A stretch of DNA of 29,125 bases from HIMB11 sp965657135 (GTDB lineage Bacteria > Pseudomonadota > Alphaproteobacteria > Rhodobacterales > Rhodobacteraceae), in the NCBI GenBank assembly GCA_965657135.1, contig CBFHNF010000023.1, positions 1 to 29,125 of the forward strand. Direction: 5' to 3'. The notes under the pieces are model-generated. The model had not been told where the DNA came from. It ran no database searches and was given only the letters and a program-made list of their open reading frames with translations. Below are positions 1 through 8,183 of the stretch, one piece after another. A program made the position numbers and the translations under genes. Within the stretch, counting starts at the first letter, position 1; each line of letters begins with the position of its first letter.

Positions 1-196
1 ATGGCAAGCCCCACCAGGAGCAATGCCGAATAGGATCCTTGCGCGGAGCTGATCGGGCAACCGATATCGCCGCAGGGTGGCTTTGGCCCAAAGGATCGGG
101 TTGGCAGCTAGAGGGCCATGGGCAACTATGGTTCAAGAGGAATGGTCATCCAAGGGGGCGACCCCTGGACAGAATCCGGCTTATAGGCCGCCCGCG
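1..196 (+). ncRNA. rnpB: RNase P RNA, 3' part (cut by window edge)
   Basis: This is the catalytic RNA of ribonuclease P, which removes 5' leaders from tRNA precursors. Two conserved blocks of bacterial RNase P RNA are visible: GGAGCAA-GCC-AATAGG near positions 17-35, and the 3' universal block GACAGAATCCGGCTTAT at 168-184. The block is followed by GGCCGCCCGCG, which would be the 3' strand of the P1 helix. The 5' strand of P1 and the first half of the molecule lie left of the window, so the pairing cannot be checked here. The 3' end is estimated from the end of the putative P1 strand. A reading frame of 144 codons crosses this RNA and joins rpmG in frame, but its upstream part is not a gene. 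Confidence 0.9.
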
Positions 197-228
197 CATA
201 AATTTTCATGAAATCCCGCCAATCCCTG

Positions 229-256
229 TTGACTCGGGCGCGCTGATGATTAAAAG
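229..256 (+). promoter_or_regulatory. possible promoter of rpmG
   Basis: TTGACT at 229-234 matches a -35 box well. A weak -10 candidate (TAAAAG, 251-256) follows after 16 bases. It lies between the rnpB 3' end and the rpmG ribosome binding site (AGGAG, 294-298). The -10 element is poor, so this is only a candidate; read-through from rnpB is an alternative. Confidence 0.3.
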
Positions 257-305
257 GCAAGTTCCAGGGATTCCATGGGCCGCGGCCCGACGCAGGAGAT
301 GTAAA

Positions 306-473
306 ATGGCGAAGCCAACCACAATCAAAATCCGCCTGAACTCAACCGCGGGCACAGGTCACTTTTATGTGGCAAAGAAAAACGCACGTACGATGACAGA
401 AAAAATGGTCGTCCGTAAGTATGACCCGGTTGTGCGCAAGCATGTCGAATATAAAGAAGGCAAAATCAAGTAA
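306..473 (+). CDS. rpmG: 50S ribosomal protein L33
   Basis: This 55-residue protein is a structural component of the large ribosomal subunit. The start MAKPTTIKIRLNSTAGTG and the end with YDPVVRKHVEYKEGKIK are typical of the proteobacterial L33 family, and the length matches. It is the form without the zinc-binding cysteine pairs: no cysteine occurs in the protein. The ATG at 306 is chosen because a good Shine-Dalgarno (AGGAG, 294-298) lies 7 bases upstream and because family members start here. The frame is open further upstream, but that part crosses rnpB. A strong terminator follows the stop codon, so the gene is probably transcribed alone or with rnpB. Confidence 0.96.
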   Translation: MAKPTTIKIRLNSTAGTGHFYVAKKNARTMTEKMVVRKYDPVVRKHVEYKEGKIK

Positions 474-496
474 GCTTGATTTCCTGTTTAAATGTT

Positions 497-528
497 AAAA
501 AGGCCGCTGAGTTTCAGCGGCTTTTTTG
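497..528 (+). terminator. rho-independent terminator of rpmG
   Basis: A perfect 8-bp stem, GCCGCTGA (503-510) with TCAGCGGC (514-521), encloses a 3-base loop and is followed by six T residues (522-527). It lies about 30 bases after the rpmG stop codon. Confidence 0.9.
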
Positions 529-569
529 TTGGCGACTGCCAGAAGCATTCAATGGTGTTTGTAGGCCAC

Positions 570-595
570 AAAAAAAGGGCCCGCGAATCGGGCCC
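570..595 (-). terminator. terminator of the BI-1 family gene
   Basis: Read on the minus strand, GGGCCC (595-590), a 7-base loop and GGGCCC (582-577) form a 6-bp GC stem followed by seven T residues (576-570). It sits about 25 bases after the stop of the BI-1 family gene. Together with the rpmG terminator it insulates the two convergent genes. Confidence 0.85.
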
Positions 596-618
596 TTATG
601 AAACGAATATCGTACTAA

Positions 619-1395
619 TTATTCGCGGTTGCCCATGAATTGTAGCAAGAACATGAATAGGTTGATGAAATCCAGATACAGCTGCAACGCGCCGTGGATC
701 GCAGATTTGTCCAACCAGTCCTGATCGCCATGATGTGCATGCGCGATGTATGTGTTTTTGATGTTCTGTGTATCATAGGCCGTTAGCCCTGCGAAAATCA
801 AAACGCCCAAGATTGAAACAGCAAACGCAATCGCTGGTGATCCTAAGAAAATGTTGATGATAGACGCAACCAGAATTCCGATGACACCCATGATGAGGAA
901 TGATCCCCAACCGCTAATATCCTTCTTCGTTGTGTATCCCCAAAGCGACAGTCCTGCGAATGCGATGGACGTGACAAGGAACGTCTGGATGATTGAGAAC
1001 GTTGTGTAAAAGATGAAGATTGAGCTAAGCGATAGGCCCATAAGACCTGCGAAAGCGTAAAAGAACAACTGAGCGCCAGCTGCATTTGTGCGATTTGCAA
1101 CCGCGCCAAATCCAAAGACCATTCCCAGCGGAGCAAGCATAATAACCCAACGAAGTGGGGATGTGTAGATTGCCGCACCCAATGCAGTTAGCATTGTGCC
1201 GTTTTGCATCTGGCCCGCTGCATTTGCTGGGTCCGTTGTTACTGCTAGGCCCGCGATTGCCCATGCAGCAAGCGCTGTTATTAGCATGCCAACGGACATT
1301 GTTCCGTAGACTTTGTTCATGTGTGCGCGAAGACCTGCGTCTATCTGCGCGGCACGTGCGCCCATTGCAGAGCGCATTGTGTAATTGTCTGCCAT
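619..1395 (-). CDS. Bax inhibitor-1 / YccA family membrane protein
   Basis: The predicted product has 258 residues and about seven hydrophobic membrane segments after a hydrophilic N-terminus of about 28 residues. The sequence pattern fits the BI-1/YccA/YbhL (UPF0005) family: an N-terminal part with RAHMNKVYGTM, then GLTAYDTQ and a C-terminal GALQLYLDFINLFMFLLQ. Family members are inner-membrane proteins; characterised homologues act as pH-sensitive calcium leak channels or bind the FtsH protease, but the role in this group is unproven. The start at 1395 is supported by an excellent Shine-Dalgarno (GGAGGTA, 1407-1401). The frame can be extended 26 codons upstream, but without a comparable ribosome binding site and beyond the usual family length. 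Confidence 0.92.
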   Translation of the reverse strand: MADNYTMRSAMGARAAQIDAGLRAHMNKVYGTMSVGMLITALAAWAIAGLAVTTDPANAAGQMQNGTMLTALGAAIYTSPLRWVIMLAPLGMVFGFGAVANRTNAAGAQLFFYAFAGLMGLSLSSIFIFYTTFSIIQTFLVTSIAFAGLSLWGYTTKKDISGWGSFLIMGVIGILVASIINIFLGSPAIAFAVSILGVLIFAGLTAYDTQNIKNTYIAHAHHGDQDWLDKSAIHGALQLYLDFINLFMFLLQFMGNRE

Positions 1396-1510
1396 TTTAT
1401 TACCTCCAATAGCCGAATAGCGGGTAACTATCGATCCTGTGCTGAATATCGTTATTTCGCGCAGAATTTTCAAGATTTTTTGCCAAGAAACTTTGTGAAA
1501 TTTTTATTTG

Positions 1511-2485
1511 TCAACTCATATCAGGATTTACGTGAATAACAACCTTGCCTGTAGATTTGCGTGATCGCAGCAAATCAAGACCTGCTTCGGCCTGATCGAA
1601 TGGCAAAAGGTGGCTAATGTGGGGGTTTAGTTCACCCTTGTTATGCCAGCTGACCAATTGGCTTAGGCTGTCGCGAACGATCTGGGGTTTGAAGGCCAAA
1701 TATCCCCCCCAATAGAACCCAAGCACAGTAATATTTTTGACGAGAAGGTGGTTTGCAGGGATCTGCGGGATATCACCGCTTGCAAATCCAATAGTTAAAA
1801 TGCGCGCTTCTGGATTGCAGGCGCGAAAGGCTGCCTTGAATTGATCGCCTCCAACTGGATCGTACACCACATCAACACCACCCAGGGCTTTCAGTTCGGC
1901 CCGTAAATCCACATCCGTTGCATCGATGACGTGATCTGCGCCAGCTCGTTTAGTGATCTGACACTTGTCAGCACCCCGTGCAACCGCGATCACGCGTGCG
2001 CCCATTAATTTTCCCAATTCTACGGCTGTTAAACCTACGCCACCCGCAGCTCCTAGGACCAATAAGGTTTCCCCAGGTTTTAATGCTGCACGGTAATCCA
2101 ATGCGACGTGCGATGTCCCATAGGCAATTTGCAACGCTGCCGCATCGGAAAACGGCATACTGGAGGGGATTTCTAGGCAACGATCTACATCAAAGCAGCC
2201 GTATTCAGCCAGGCCGCCTTGTCCACCAAACACCGCGACGCGTGCGCCCACTGCGGGGCCTTTGGTATCTGGTCCAACGGCATCCACAATTCCGGCGACT
2301 TCCATACCCAACGTAAAGGGCGGTTTGGGTGTGTCCTGATAGGTTCCTTTTTGCATAAGCAAATCGGCGAAATTCAAACCACAGGATGCAATTTTGACCC
2401 GAATTTGTCCCTGTGTTGGTTCAGGAATATCGATATCGCTAAATTCAATGGGGGCATCAAATGCATGCACTCGCAGCGCTTTCAT
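1511..2485 (-). CDS. NADPH:quinone oxidoreductase-like MDR enzyme
   Basis: This 324-residue protein belongs to the zinc-independent quinone oxidoreductase branch of the medium-chain dehydrogenase/reductase superfamily. It would use NADPH to reduce a quinone or an enone-type substrate in the cytoplasm. A GroES-like N-terminal domain contains the GLNFADLLMQKG segment (residues 37-47) and GMEVAGIVDAVG (60-71). The nucleotide-binding fold starts with the LGAAGGVG motif (144-151). The cysteine and histidine ligands of zinc-dependent alcohol dehydrogenases are not apparent. The start is fixed by AAGGAG at 2496-2491, five bases before the ATG. The gene stands 115 bases upstream of the BI-1 family gene on the same strand, with no clear functional link. 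The exact substrate cannot be told from sequence. Confidence 0.88.
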   Translation of the reverse strand: MKALRVHAFDAPIEFSDIDIPEPTQGQIRVKIASCGLNFADLLMQKGTYQDTPKPPFTLGMEVAGIVDAVGPDTKGPAVGARVAVFGGQGGLAEYGCFDVDRCLEIPSSMPFSDAAALQIAYGTSHVALDYRAALKPGETLLVLGAAGGVGLTAVELGKLMGARVIAVARGADKCQITKRAGADHVIDATDVDLRAELKALGGVDVVYDPVGGDQFKAAFRACNPEARILTIGFASGDIPQIPANHLLVKNITVLGFYWGGYLAFKPQIVRDSLSQLVSWHNKGELNPHISHLLPFDQAEAGLDLLRSRKSTGKVVIHVNPDMS

Positions 2486-2789
2486 GGGGGCTCCTTGCTT
2501 TTTTCTAACACCTAATCGGGCGTGGAAAAAATTGTCAAACGCAATTGGGTAGAATGGGGCGTGGGAAATTGACGCGCGATTTACTATGCCGTTCGGTTAC
2601 ACGCCTAAATTGCACCTATACTTATGAGTGCCATCAATATGAGAATGTGTTCTTCCACGCTGCGCATCGGACATGCTACCTTATGGTTGCATGCTTGGGA
2701 TGTGGTCATGCGCTTGCGATTAATTCTCAAATTGATCGGTTTTTTGTCGTTAACACAATTAGCGGCTTGTTTAGGCAAAGGAAAACAAC
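2486..2789. other. intergenic region, divergent promoters expected
   Basis: The 304 bases separate two divergent genes, so promoters for both should lie here. I see a TATACT box near 2618 that could be a -10 element for the regulator gene on the plus strand, but no convincing -35 at the right distance. Short overlapping reading frames are present, but they lack ribosome binding sites and resemble no family I know. I see no RNA gene. Confidence 0.4.
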
Positions 2790-3158
2790 ATGGCACATCC
2801 CGTCGATCAACACGTGGGCAGACGCATTCGACACCGCAGATGGTTGGTTGGAATGACCCAACAGCAGCTTGCGGATCAAGTTGGAATTAAATTTCAGCAG
2901 ATTCAAAAATATGAAACTGGCGCAAACCGTGTTAGCGCATCCCGATTGTGGGATATTTCGAAATCGCTTCAAGTGGATATTTCATTCTTTTTTGAGGGGA
3001 TCGAAGACAATAATGTGCCTGCTGAGGCAGGTATGGCACCCGCTGATGTGATGTCAGATAAAGAAGCTCTCGAGCTTTTGCGATCGTATTACGCGATTCC
3101 CGAAAATCAACGACGCCGTTTGTTTGATTTGGCGCGTGTCCTAAGTGACGTGTCTTGA
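2790..3158 (+). CDS. XRE-family helix-turn-helix regulator (PraR-like)
   Basis: The product has 122 residues. Residues 8-65 form a Cro/C1-type helix-turn-helix: VGRRIRHRRWLVGMTQQQLAD, then VGIKFQQIQKYETGANRVSA with the recognition helix, then SRLWDISKSLQVDISFFFEG. This is the pattern of the single-domain alphaproteobacterial XRE family that includes PraR of rhizobia, where members control storage-polymer, biofilm or quorum-sensing genes. The C-terminal 45 residues form a charged helical tail with LLRSYYAIPENQRRRLFDLAR. The start has AAAGGA at 2778-2783. hisN follows on the same strand after 55 bases that contain a strong palindrome. The regulated genes cannot be deduced from sequence. Confidence 0.9.
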   Translation: MAHPVDQHVGRRIRHRRWLVGMTQQQLADQVGIKFQQIQKYETGANRVSASRLWDISKSLQVDISFFFEGIEDNNVPAEAGMAPADVMSDKEALELLRSYYAIPENQRRRLFDLARVLSDVS

Positions 3159-3178
3159 TTTGACCTGATTGATGGTCT

Positions 3179-3203
3179 AGCGCAAAAGGGATACTTTTGC
3201 GCA
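3179..3203 (+). promoter_or_regulatory. 9-bp palindrome/hairpin before hisN
   Basis: GCGCAAAAG (3180-3188) and CTTTTGCGC (3194-3202) are a perfect 9-bp inverted repeat with a 5-base spacer. It ends 11 bases before the hisN ATG and directly abuts its weak ribosome binding site (AAGG, 3203-3206). No T-run follows, so it is not a normal terminator. It could be an RNA hairpin that limits hisN translation or an operator for a dimeric regulator. Confidence 0.5.
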
Positions 3204-3213
3204 AGGCTCCATA

Positions 3214-4020
3214 ATGTCTACACCGATACCCGAACACGTTTTAAATACCGCACACGCTATGGCGGATGCGGCACGCTCTGTCATACTTCCATTGTTTCGT
3301 ACATCGACACTGAGCGCTGAGAATAAGCTGGCCAATGGGTTTGATCCCGTAACAGAGGCGGATCGCGCAGCGGAGCAGGCGATGCGAAAGGTTCTGTCGG
3401 CTGCCCGGCCCGAGGATGGCGTTCTGGGCGAAGAGTTCGGCGAAACACAGGGGCACAGCGGATATCGCTGGGTTTTGGATCCCATAGATGGAACGCGCGG
3501 TTTTATCAGCGGTACGCCGACATGGGGTGTTTTGATCTCCCTTGAAAAAATTGGACACGGCCCCGTTTTTGGTATGATCGATCAGCCCTATATTGGCGAG
3601 CGATTTTGGGGTGGATTAGGGTTTTGCGAAATGGTGGGGCCATTTGGCGAAGGACAACTTGGTGTGCGACCCACAAAATTCCTGTCGGATGCAACACTTT
3701 TTACCACATTGCCCGAAGTTGGCAGCGCGTCAGAGGCGCGGGCGTTTCATGCCGTTGCGCGGCATGCGCGGCTGACACGTTATGGGATGGATTGTTACGC
3801 ATATGCGCTTTTGGCATTGGGTCAGATAGATTTGGTCATCGAAGCGGGATTGAACGCCTATGACATTCAAGCGCCCATCGCCGTGATCGAAGCAGCAGGA
3901 GGCATTGTGACCGACTGGAGGGGGCAAAAGGCGCATCTAGGGGGGCGCGTGCTGGCAGCGGCGACGCCCCAATTGCATGCTGAGGTGTTGGCGATTTTGC
4001 GCAAGGAGATACATGAGTGA
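3214..4020 (+). CDS. hisN: histidinol-phosphatase (inositol monophosphatase family)
   Basis: This 268-residue protein is a magnesium-dependent phosphatase of the inositol monophosphatase superfamily. The likely reaction is L-histidinol phosphate to L-histidinol, the penultimate step of histidine synthesis in organisms that use HisN. The metal-binding motifs are complete: DPVTEAD at residues 44-50, GEEFGE at 72-77, DPIDGTRGF at 89-97 and AYDIQAP at 215-221. The Arg-Gly after DGT, in place of the Thr-Asn of true inositol monophosphatases, and the FISG that follows are typical of the HisN subgroup. The ATG at 3214 has only a weak AAGG seven bases upstream, next to a hairpin. The stop codon overlaps the start of the next gene, which suggests co-transcription. 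Another sugar-phosphate phosphatase role is less likely. Confidence 0.88.
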   Translation: MSTPIPEHVLNTAHAMADAARSVILPLFRTSTLSAENKLANGFDPVTEADRAAEQAMRKVLSAARPEDGVLGEEFGETQGHSGYRWVLDPIDGTRGFISGTPTWGVLISLEKIGHGPVFGMIDQPYIGERFWGGLGFCEMVGPFGEGQLGVRPTKFLSDATLFTTLPEVGSASEARAFHAVARHARLTRYGMDCYAYALLALGQIDLVIEAGLNAYDIQAPIAVIEAAGGIVTDWRGQKAHLGGRVLAAATPQLHAEVLAILRKEIHE

Positions 4021-5360
4021 TGGGGCAATGGCTTATTAAAAATGCGCACACGATCTTAACAATGGATGATGATCGTCGCGAGTTACGGGGGCAGGATATC
4101 CTCTTGCATGATGGGATGATCGTGCAGATCGCAGATAACATCACGGTTCCAACTGGCTGCGAAGTTGTTGATGCACGGCAGGCTATCGTCACGCCAGGTT
4201 TGGTGAATACGCACCATCACTTGTATCAGTCCCTGACGCGCGCGGTGCCCGGCGGGCAGGATGCATTATTGTTTGGGTGGCTGCAAACCTTGTATCCAAT
4301 TTGGGCGCGCTTTGGGCCTGATGAAATGCGCATCTCTGCAATGCTGGGATTAAGTGAATTGGCTTTGTCCGGATGTTCAATGAGTTCGGATCATTTATAT
4401 CTATTTCCGAATGGATCTCGTTTGGACGACACAATCGAAGGTGCAGCAGAGGTTGGATTACGCTTTTTCCCAACACGGGGCGCGATGAGCATCGGAGAAA
4501 GTGATGGTGGCCTGCCGCCAGATCATCTTGTGGAACATGAAAAGCACATTCTAAATGATTGTATTCGCGTCATAGATCAATTTCATGATGCATCGGAATC
4601 CTCAATGGTGCGAGTTGGTGTTGCCCCATGTTCTCCGTTTTCAGTCAGTCGTGACCTCATGCGTGACACAGCAGTGTTGGCACGAGATAAAAGAGTGTTT
4701 CTACACACACATCTTGCAGAAAACGACGAAGACATTGCATATTCTTTAGAAAAATTCGGGTGTCGTCCGGGGCAATACGCTCAAGATTTGGGGTGGACTG
4801 GGGATGACGTGTGGCATGCCCACTGCGTAAAACTGGATGGTCAAGAGATTGATTTATTTTCAAAATCAGGGACAGGTGTTGCGCATTGCCCCTGTTCGAA
4901 TTGCCGCTTGGGCTCTGGTATCGCGCCCGTGCGTGCGATGCGCGATCGCGGTGTTAAGGTCGGTTTAGGAGTTGATGGGTCGGCGAGTAATGACATCGCG
5001 AACCTGATGGATGAGGCCCGTCAAACCATGCTGCTGCAACGTGTGCAAAACGGCGCAGACGCCATGAGTGCGCGAGAAGCGCTGGAAATCGCAACACGCG
5101 GGGGCGCTGATGTCTTGGGGCGTCCAGAATGTGGGCGCATCGCAGTTGGAAAGCGCGCTGATATCGCACTTTGGGATATTGCTGGCATCGAAACCGCAGG
5201 CAGTTGGGATCCTGCTGCATTGGTGATTGCAGGCCCTACTAAAGTGCGCCATCTGTTTGTGCAGGGACGTCAAATTGTGCGGGACTGGCACATGATGACT
5301 GTCGATCTCCCAAATTTAATTGAAACACATAACAAACTTGCACTGAAATTGGCGGGGTAA
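4017..5360 (+). CDS. 8-oxoguanine deaminase (amidohydrolase family)
   Basis: The product of 447 residues is a metal-dependent amidohydrolase related to guanine and chlorohydrolase-type deaminases. The family pattern fits 8-oxoguanine deaminase, which converts 8-oxoguanine to uric acid and ammonia; the best studied relative is Pa0142 of Pseudomonas aeruginosa. Zinc ligands are visible: NTHHH with histidines 66 and 68, HTHLAEN with His232, HAHC with His267 or 269, and Asp320 in GLGVDGSASND. The start is either GTG at 4017 or ATG at 4020; AAGGAG at 4003-4008 serves both, with 8 or 11 bases of spacing. The gene overlaps hisN by 1-4 bases. It converges with guanine deaminase, separated by six bases, so two purine-base deaminases lie side by side. 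Confidence 0.87.
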   Translation: MMGQWLIKNAHTILTMDDDRRELRGQDILLHDGMIVQIADNITVPTGCEVVDARQAIVTPGLVNTHHHLYQSLTRAVPGGQDALLFGWLQTLYPIWARFGPDEMRISAMLGLSELALSGCSMSSDHLYLFPNGSRLDDTIEGAAEVGLRFFPTRGAMSIGESDGGLPPDHLVEHEKHILNDCIRVIDQFHDASESSMVRVGVAPCSPFSVSRDLMRDTAVLARDKRVFLHTHLAENDEDIAYSLEKFGCRPGQYAQDLGWTGDDVWHAHCVKLDGQEIDLFSKSGTGVAHCPCSNCRLGSGIAPVRAMRDRGVKVGLGVDGSASNDIANLMDEARQTMLLQRVQNGADAMSAREALEIATRGGADVLGRPECGRIAVGKRADIALWDIAGIETAGSWDPAALVIAGPTKVRHLFVQGRQIVRDWHMMTVDLPNLIETHNKLALKLAG

Positions 5361-5366
5361 GTTCGA

Positions 5367-6656
5367 TCAGACCTTTTCACCCGCGACATAAGTTGCCGCA
5401 ATTGCGCGATCATCGCCCATCATAATGGTTGGAAAAATTTCTTCCCAAATGTCATTCGCACGCGCACTACGCTGCGCGATGGCGGGTGTCGATGCCAAAT
5501 CAAGCGCGATTATATCAGCGGACATACCGACCGCGATGTTTCCGATGTGGTGGTGTAGATGCAAAGCTTTCGCGGATCCGCAGGTTGCCAACCACAGCAG
5601 TTGTGCGGGATGAAGGGCAACACCGTGGGTCTGCGCAATTTCATAAGCGGTTGCCATGGTGCGCAGCATCGAAAAACTGGACCCTCCACCCGTGTCAGTC
5701 GCCAATCCTGTAGTAATTCCATGTTCCATCACTGAGGCCAGATTAAACAGGCCCGATCCAATAAACATATTTGAGGTTGGACAATGCACGACGGCTGCAC
5801 CCACCTCGGCCAATCTATCTGCTTCACGTGGTTCAAGGTGGATTGAATGCCCATATACGCCACGTTGTCCCAGCAGACCGAAGTGTTCATACGTGTCCAG
5901 ATAATCGCGCGCGTTAGTAAACAGTTCGCGCACCCATGCAATTTCGTCGGTTTGCTCGGATAAATGGGTTTGCATCAAGCACTCGGGAAATTCCGCCCAT
6001 AAACTGCCCAATGCCTCGAGTTGCTCTGGGGTCGATGTTGGCGAGAAACGGGGCGTAATAGCATAGTGGGCACGTCCCTGATTATGCCATTGTTGCAGCA
6101 ATGCTTTGCTTTGATCATAAGCTGTTTGCGCAGTATCGCGTAATCCAACTGGTGCGTTGCGGTCCATGCAGGTTTTACCAGCGACTACGCACATATTGCG
6201 CCGCGCGGCTTCGGTGAAAAACGCTGAAACGCTTTCGGGGTGAATTGTGCAGTAACTTGCCATTGTTGTTGTGCCGTTTTGAAGTGCGAAATCCATATAT
6301 CGCGCGGCGGTCTTTTGGGCGTAAGCTGGATCCTGAAACCGCATCTCTTCGGGAAAGGTGTAAGTGTTCAACCAATCAATCAGACGCTTGCCCCAGCTGG
6401 CGATTATAGCGGTTTGTGGATAATGCACATGGGCATCAATAAAGCCGGCCATCAACAGTTTGTTTGTATGATCCGTGATGTTGATATTGGCATAGTCGGT
6501 ATCTGAATCTGGCGTATTTGATATATATTCAATAGTTCCATTTTTGATGTAAATATATTTAATATCAATGTTTAATGAGTCTAAATTAAAGTCAAAATTG
6601 AATGGATTTTCAGTGAAAGAAAGAACCCGACCCCGAATAATTTTGCGCCTGATCAT
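5367..6656 (-). CDS. guaD: guanine deaminase
   Basis: This 429-residue amidohydrolase would convert guanine to xanthine and ammonia in purine catabolism. Its length is normal for bacterial GuaD. The zinc site is complete: HVH (76 and 78), the LMQTHLSEQ segment with His231, His270 in GVYGHSIHL, and Asp321 in ATDTGGGSSFSM. The N-terminal RGRVLSF block is also typical. ATG at 6656 is preceded by GAGGA at 6665-6661. Residues about 18-60 are unusual, rich in Asn, Ile, Lys and Tyr; in the DNA only 10 of the 60 bases at 6541-6600 are G or C. The catalytic part has normal composition, so the enzyme is probably active. The neighbouring 8-oxoguanine deaminase suggests a shared purine-salvage or breakdown theme. 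Confidence 0.93.
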   Translation of the reverse strand: MIRRKIIRGRVLSFTENPFNFDFNLDSLNIDIKYIYIKNGTIEYISNTPDSDTDYANINITDHTNKLLMAGFIDAHVHYPQTAIIASWGKRLIDWLNTYTFPEEMRFQDPAYAQKTAARYMDFALQNGTTTMASYCTIHPESVSAFFTEAARRNMCVVAGKTCMDRNAPVGLRDTAQTAYDQSKALLQQWHNQGRAHYAITPRFSPTSTPEQLEALGSLWAEFPECLMQTHLSEQTDEIAWVRELFTNARDYLDTYEHFGLLGQRGVYGHSIHLEPREADRLAEVGAAVVHCPTSNMFIGSGLFNLASVMEHGITTGLATDTGGGSSFSMLRTMATAYEIAQTHGVALHPAQLLWLATCGSAKALHLHHHIGNIAVGMSADIIALDLASTPAIAQRSARANDIWEEIFPTIMMGDDRAIAATYVAGEKV

Positions 6657-6791
6657 CGTATCCTCGTCTTGCGTCTTCTACCGAATATGTAATAAGTATA
6701 TGCTTTGAATTTTTGAAATGTGCTAGCGGTTTTTGGATTGTAAGACCTGTCGGAATAGCAATAAGATAACGGCACCGGAAATGGGGTAATC

Positions 6792-8183
6792 ATGGATGAT
6801 CGTAACCTGACTCGAGAACCTGATACAGACAAAGATGCTGTTGATTACTCGCTTTCGCCACGTGATGTTTCTGCTGTATTGTTTACGGTTGATCGCGGGG
6901 ATCGGGATGCCTTGTTGCATCTACTGGATGGTTTGCACCCCGCTGATATCGCCGATTTACTCGAGCAGATTGGCCTATATGACAGGCGTAGACTGATCCT
7001 GTTGTATGATCGAGATTTCGACGGAGATGTCTTGTCTGAGCTAGACGATACGCTGCGCGAAGAGGTCATTTCCTACTTAAAACCAGAAGTTTTAGCCGAG
7101 GCTATTCGTGATCTGGACAGCGACGACGTTGTCGATCTTCTTGAGGATCTAGAACAAAAGCAACAGGATCAGATCCTAGACGCGCTCGATGACACGGATC
7201 GCGCGGCGATAGAGCGATCGTTGCAGTACCCGGAATATTCAGCTGGTCGTTTGATGCAGCGCGAAGTGGTCAAAGCGCCCGAACATTGGACGGTTGGACA
7301 TGCAATCGACTTCATCCAAAACCATCAGAATTTACCAGAGCAGTTTTATCATGTGGTTTTGGTCGACCCGCGCATGCGTCCAATTGGAAACGTTACCTTG
7401 GGACGGTTAATGTCAGCCAAGCATGATGTTGCCCTTGTGGATCTGTGCGAGCAGGTTTTTGAAGTCTTTCCAGCAACTCAGGATGAGGGGGATGTTGCCT
7501 ATGCCTTTAATCAATATCACCTCATTTCTGCACCCGTTGTCGACGAGGATGGAAGATTGGTCGGCATGATCACAATCGATGATGCGATGATCGTTCTGGA
7601 TGAAGAACATGAAGAAGACATTCTTCGCCTTGCTGGTGTCGGTGAAAGCAGCCTAAACGATAGTATCATTGAGACCACCAAGCAACGTTTACCGTGGTTG
7701 GCCGTTAATCTGTTTACTGCCATCCTGGCGTCACTCGTTATATCCATATTTGAGGATACAATTGCCACGTTCGTTGCGCTGGCAGTGTTAATGCCGATTG
7801 TCGCATCAATGGGCGGGAATGCGGGTACACAAAGTTTAACAGTGGCCGTGCGCGCAATTGCAACCAAGGATTTGACGGGATCAAACGTCGGGCGCGTCAT
7901 CACGCGTGAAATTTCTGTTGGTCTGATCAACGGATTAATATTTGCTGTTGTCATGGGAATTATTGGTGTTGTCTGGTTCGGCTCGCCCGCATTGGGATAC
8001 GTCATTGCGTTGGCGATGGTCATCAACTTGGTGGTGGCGGGATTGGCTGGGACGGCGATCCCTGTTTTGTTGGAAAGATTTGGCGTTGATCCTGCGCTTG
8101 CATCTGGGGCATTTGTAACGACAGTCACTGATGTTGTGGGCTTTTTCGCCTTTCTTACGTTGGCTGGAGTATTCCTATTATGA
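6792..8183 (+). CDS. mgtE: magnesium transporter MgtE
   Basis: The product of 463 residues is a CBS-domain-gated Mg2+ channel of the inner membrane. The order is: a cytoplasmic N domain with repeated LHPADIADLLEQ-type helices (about 40-150), a CBS pair (about 151-275) with many acidic residues that sense magnesium, and a membrane domain of five helices from about residue 302. The signature MPIVASMGGNAGTQSLT lies at 334-350. Asp447 in the last helix (VTDVVGF) matches the conserved pore aspartate. The ATG at 6792 has only a weak GGGG at 6783-6786. The last bases overlap the start of the next gene (ATGA), indicating translational coupling. No M-box-like leader is apparent in the 135 bases upstream, but I could only look for it by eye. 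Confidence 0.96.
   Translation: MDDRNLTREPDTDKDAVDYSLSPRDVSAVLFTVDRGDRDALLHLLDGLHPADIADLLEQIGLYDRRRLILLYDRDFDGDVLSELDDTLREEVISYLKPEVLAEAIRDLDSDDVVDLLEDLEQKQQDQILDALDDTDRAAIERSLQYPEYSAGRLMQREVVKAPEHWTVGHAIDFIQNHQNLPEQFYHVVLVDPRMRPIGNVTLGRLMSAKHDVALVDLCEQVFEVFPATQDEGDVAYAFNQYHLISAPVVDEDGRLVGMITIDDAMIVLDEEHEEDILRLAGVGESSLNDSIIETTKQRLPWLAVNLFTAILASLVISIFEDTIATFVALAVLMPIVASMGGNAGTQSLTVAVRAIATKDLTGSNVGRVITREISVGLINGLIFAVVMGIIGVVWFGSPALGYVIALAMVINLVVAGLAGTAIPVLLERFGVDPALASGAFVTTVTDVVGFFAFLTLAGVFLL

Noticed and set aside
39..305. Upstream 89 codons of a 144-codon frame ending in L33
   Set aside because: They cross the RNase P RNA and its spacer, and L33 starts at 306 with its own ribosome binding site.
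2545..2856. Plus-strand frame of 103 codons before the XRE gene
   Set aside because: It overlaps the start of the XRE gene, has no ribosome binding site and no recognisable sequence.
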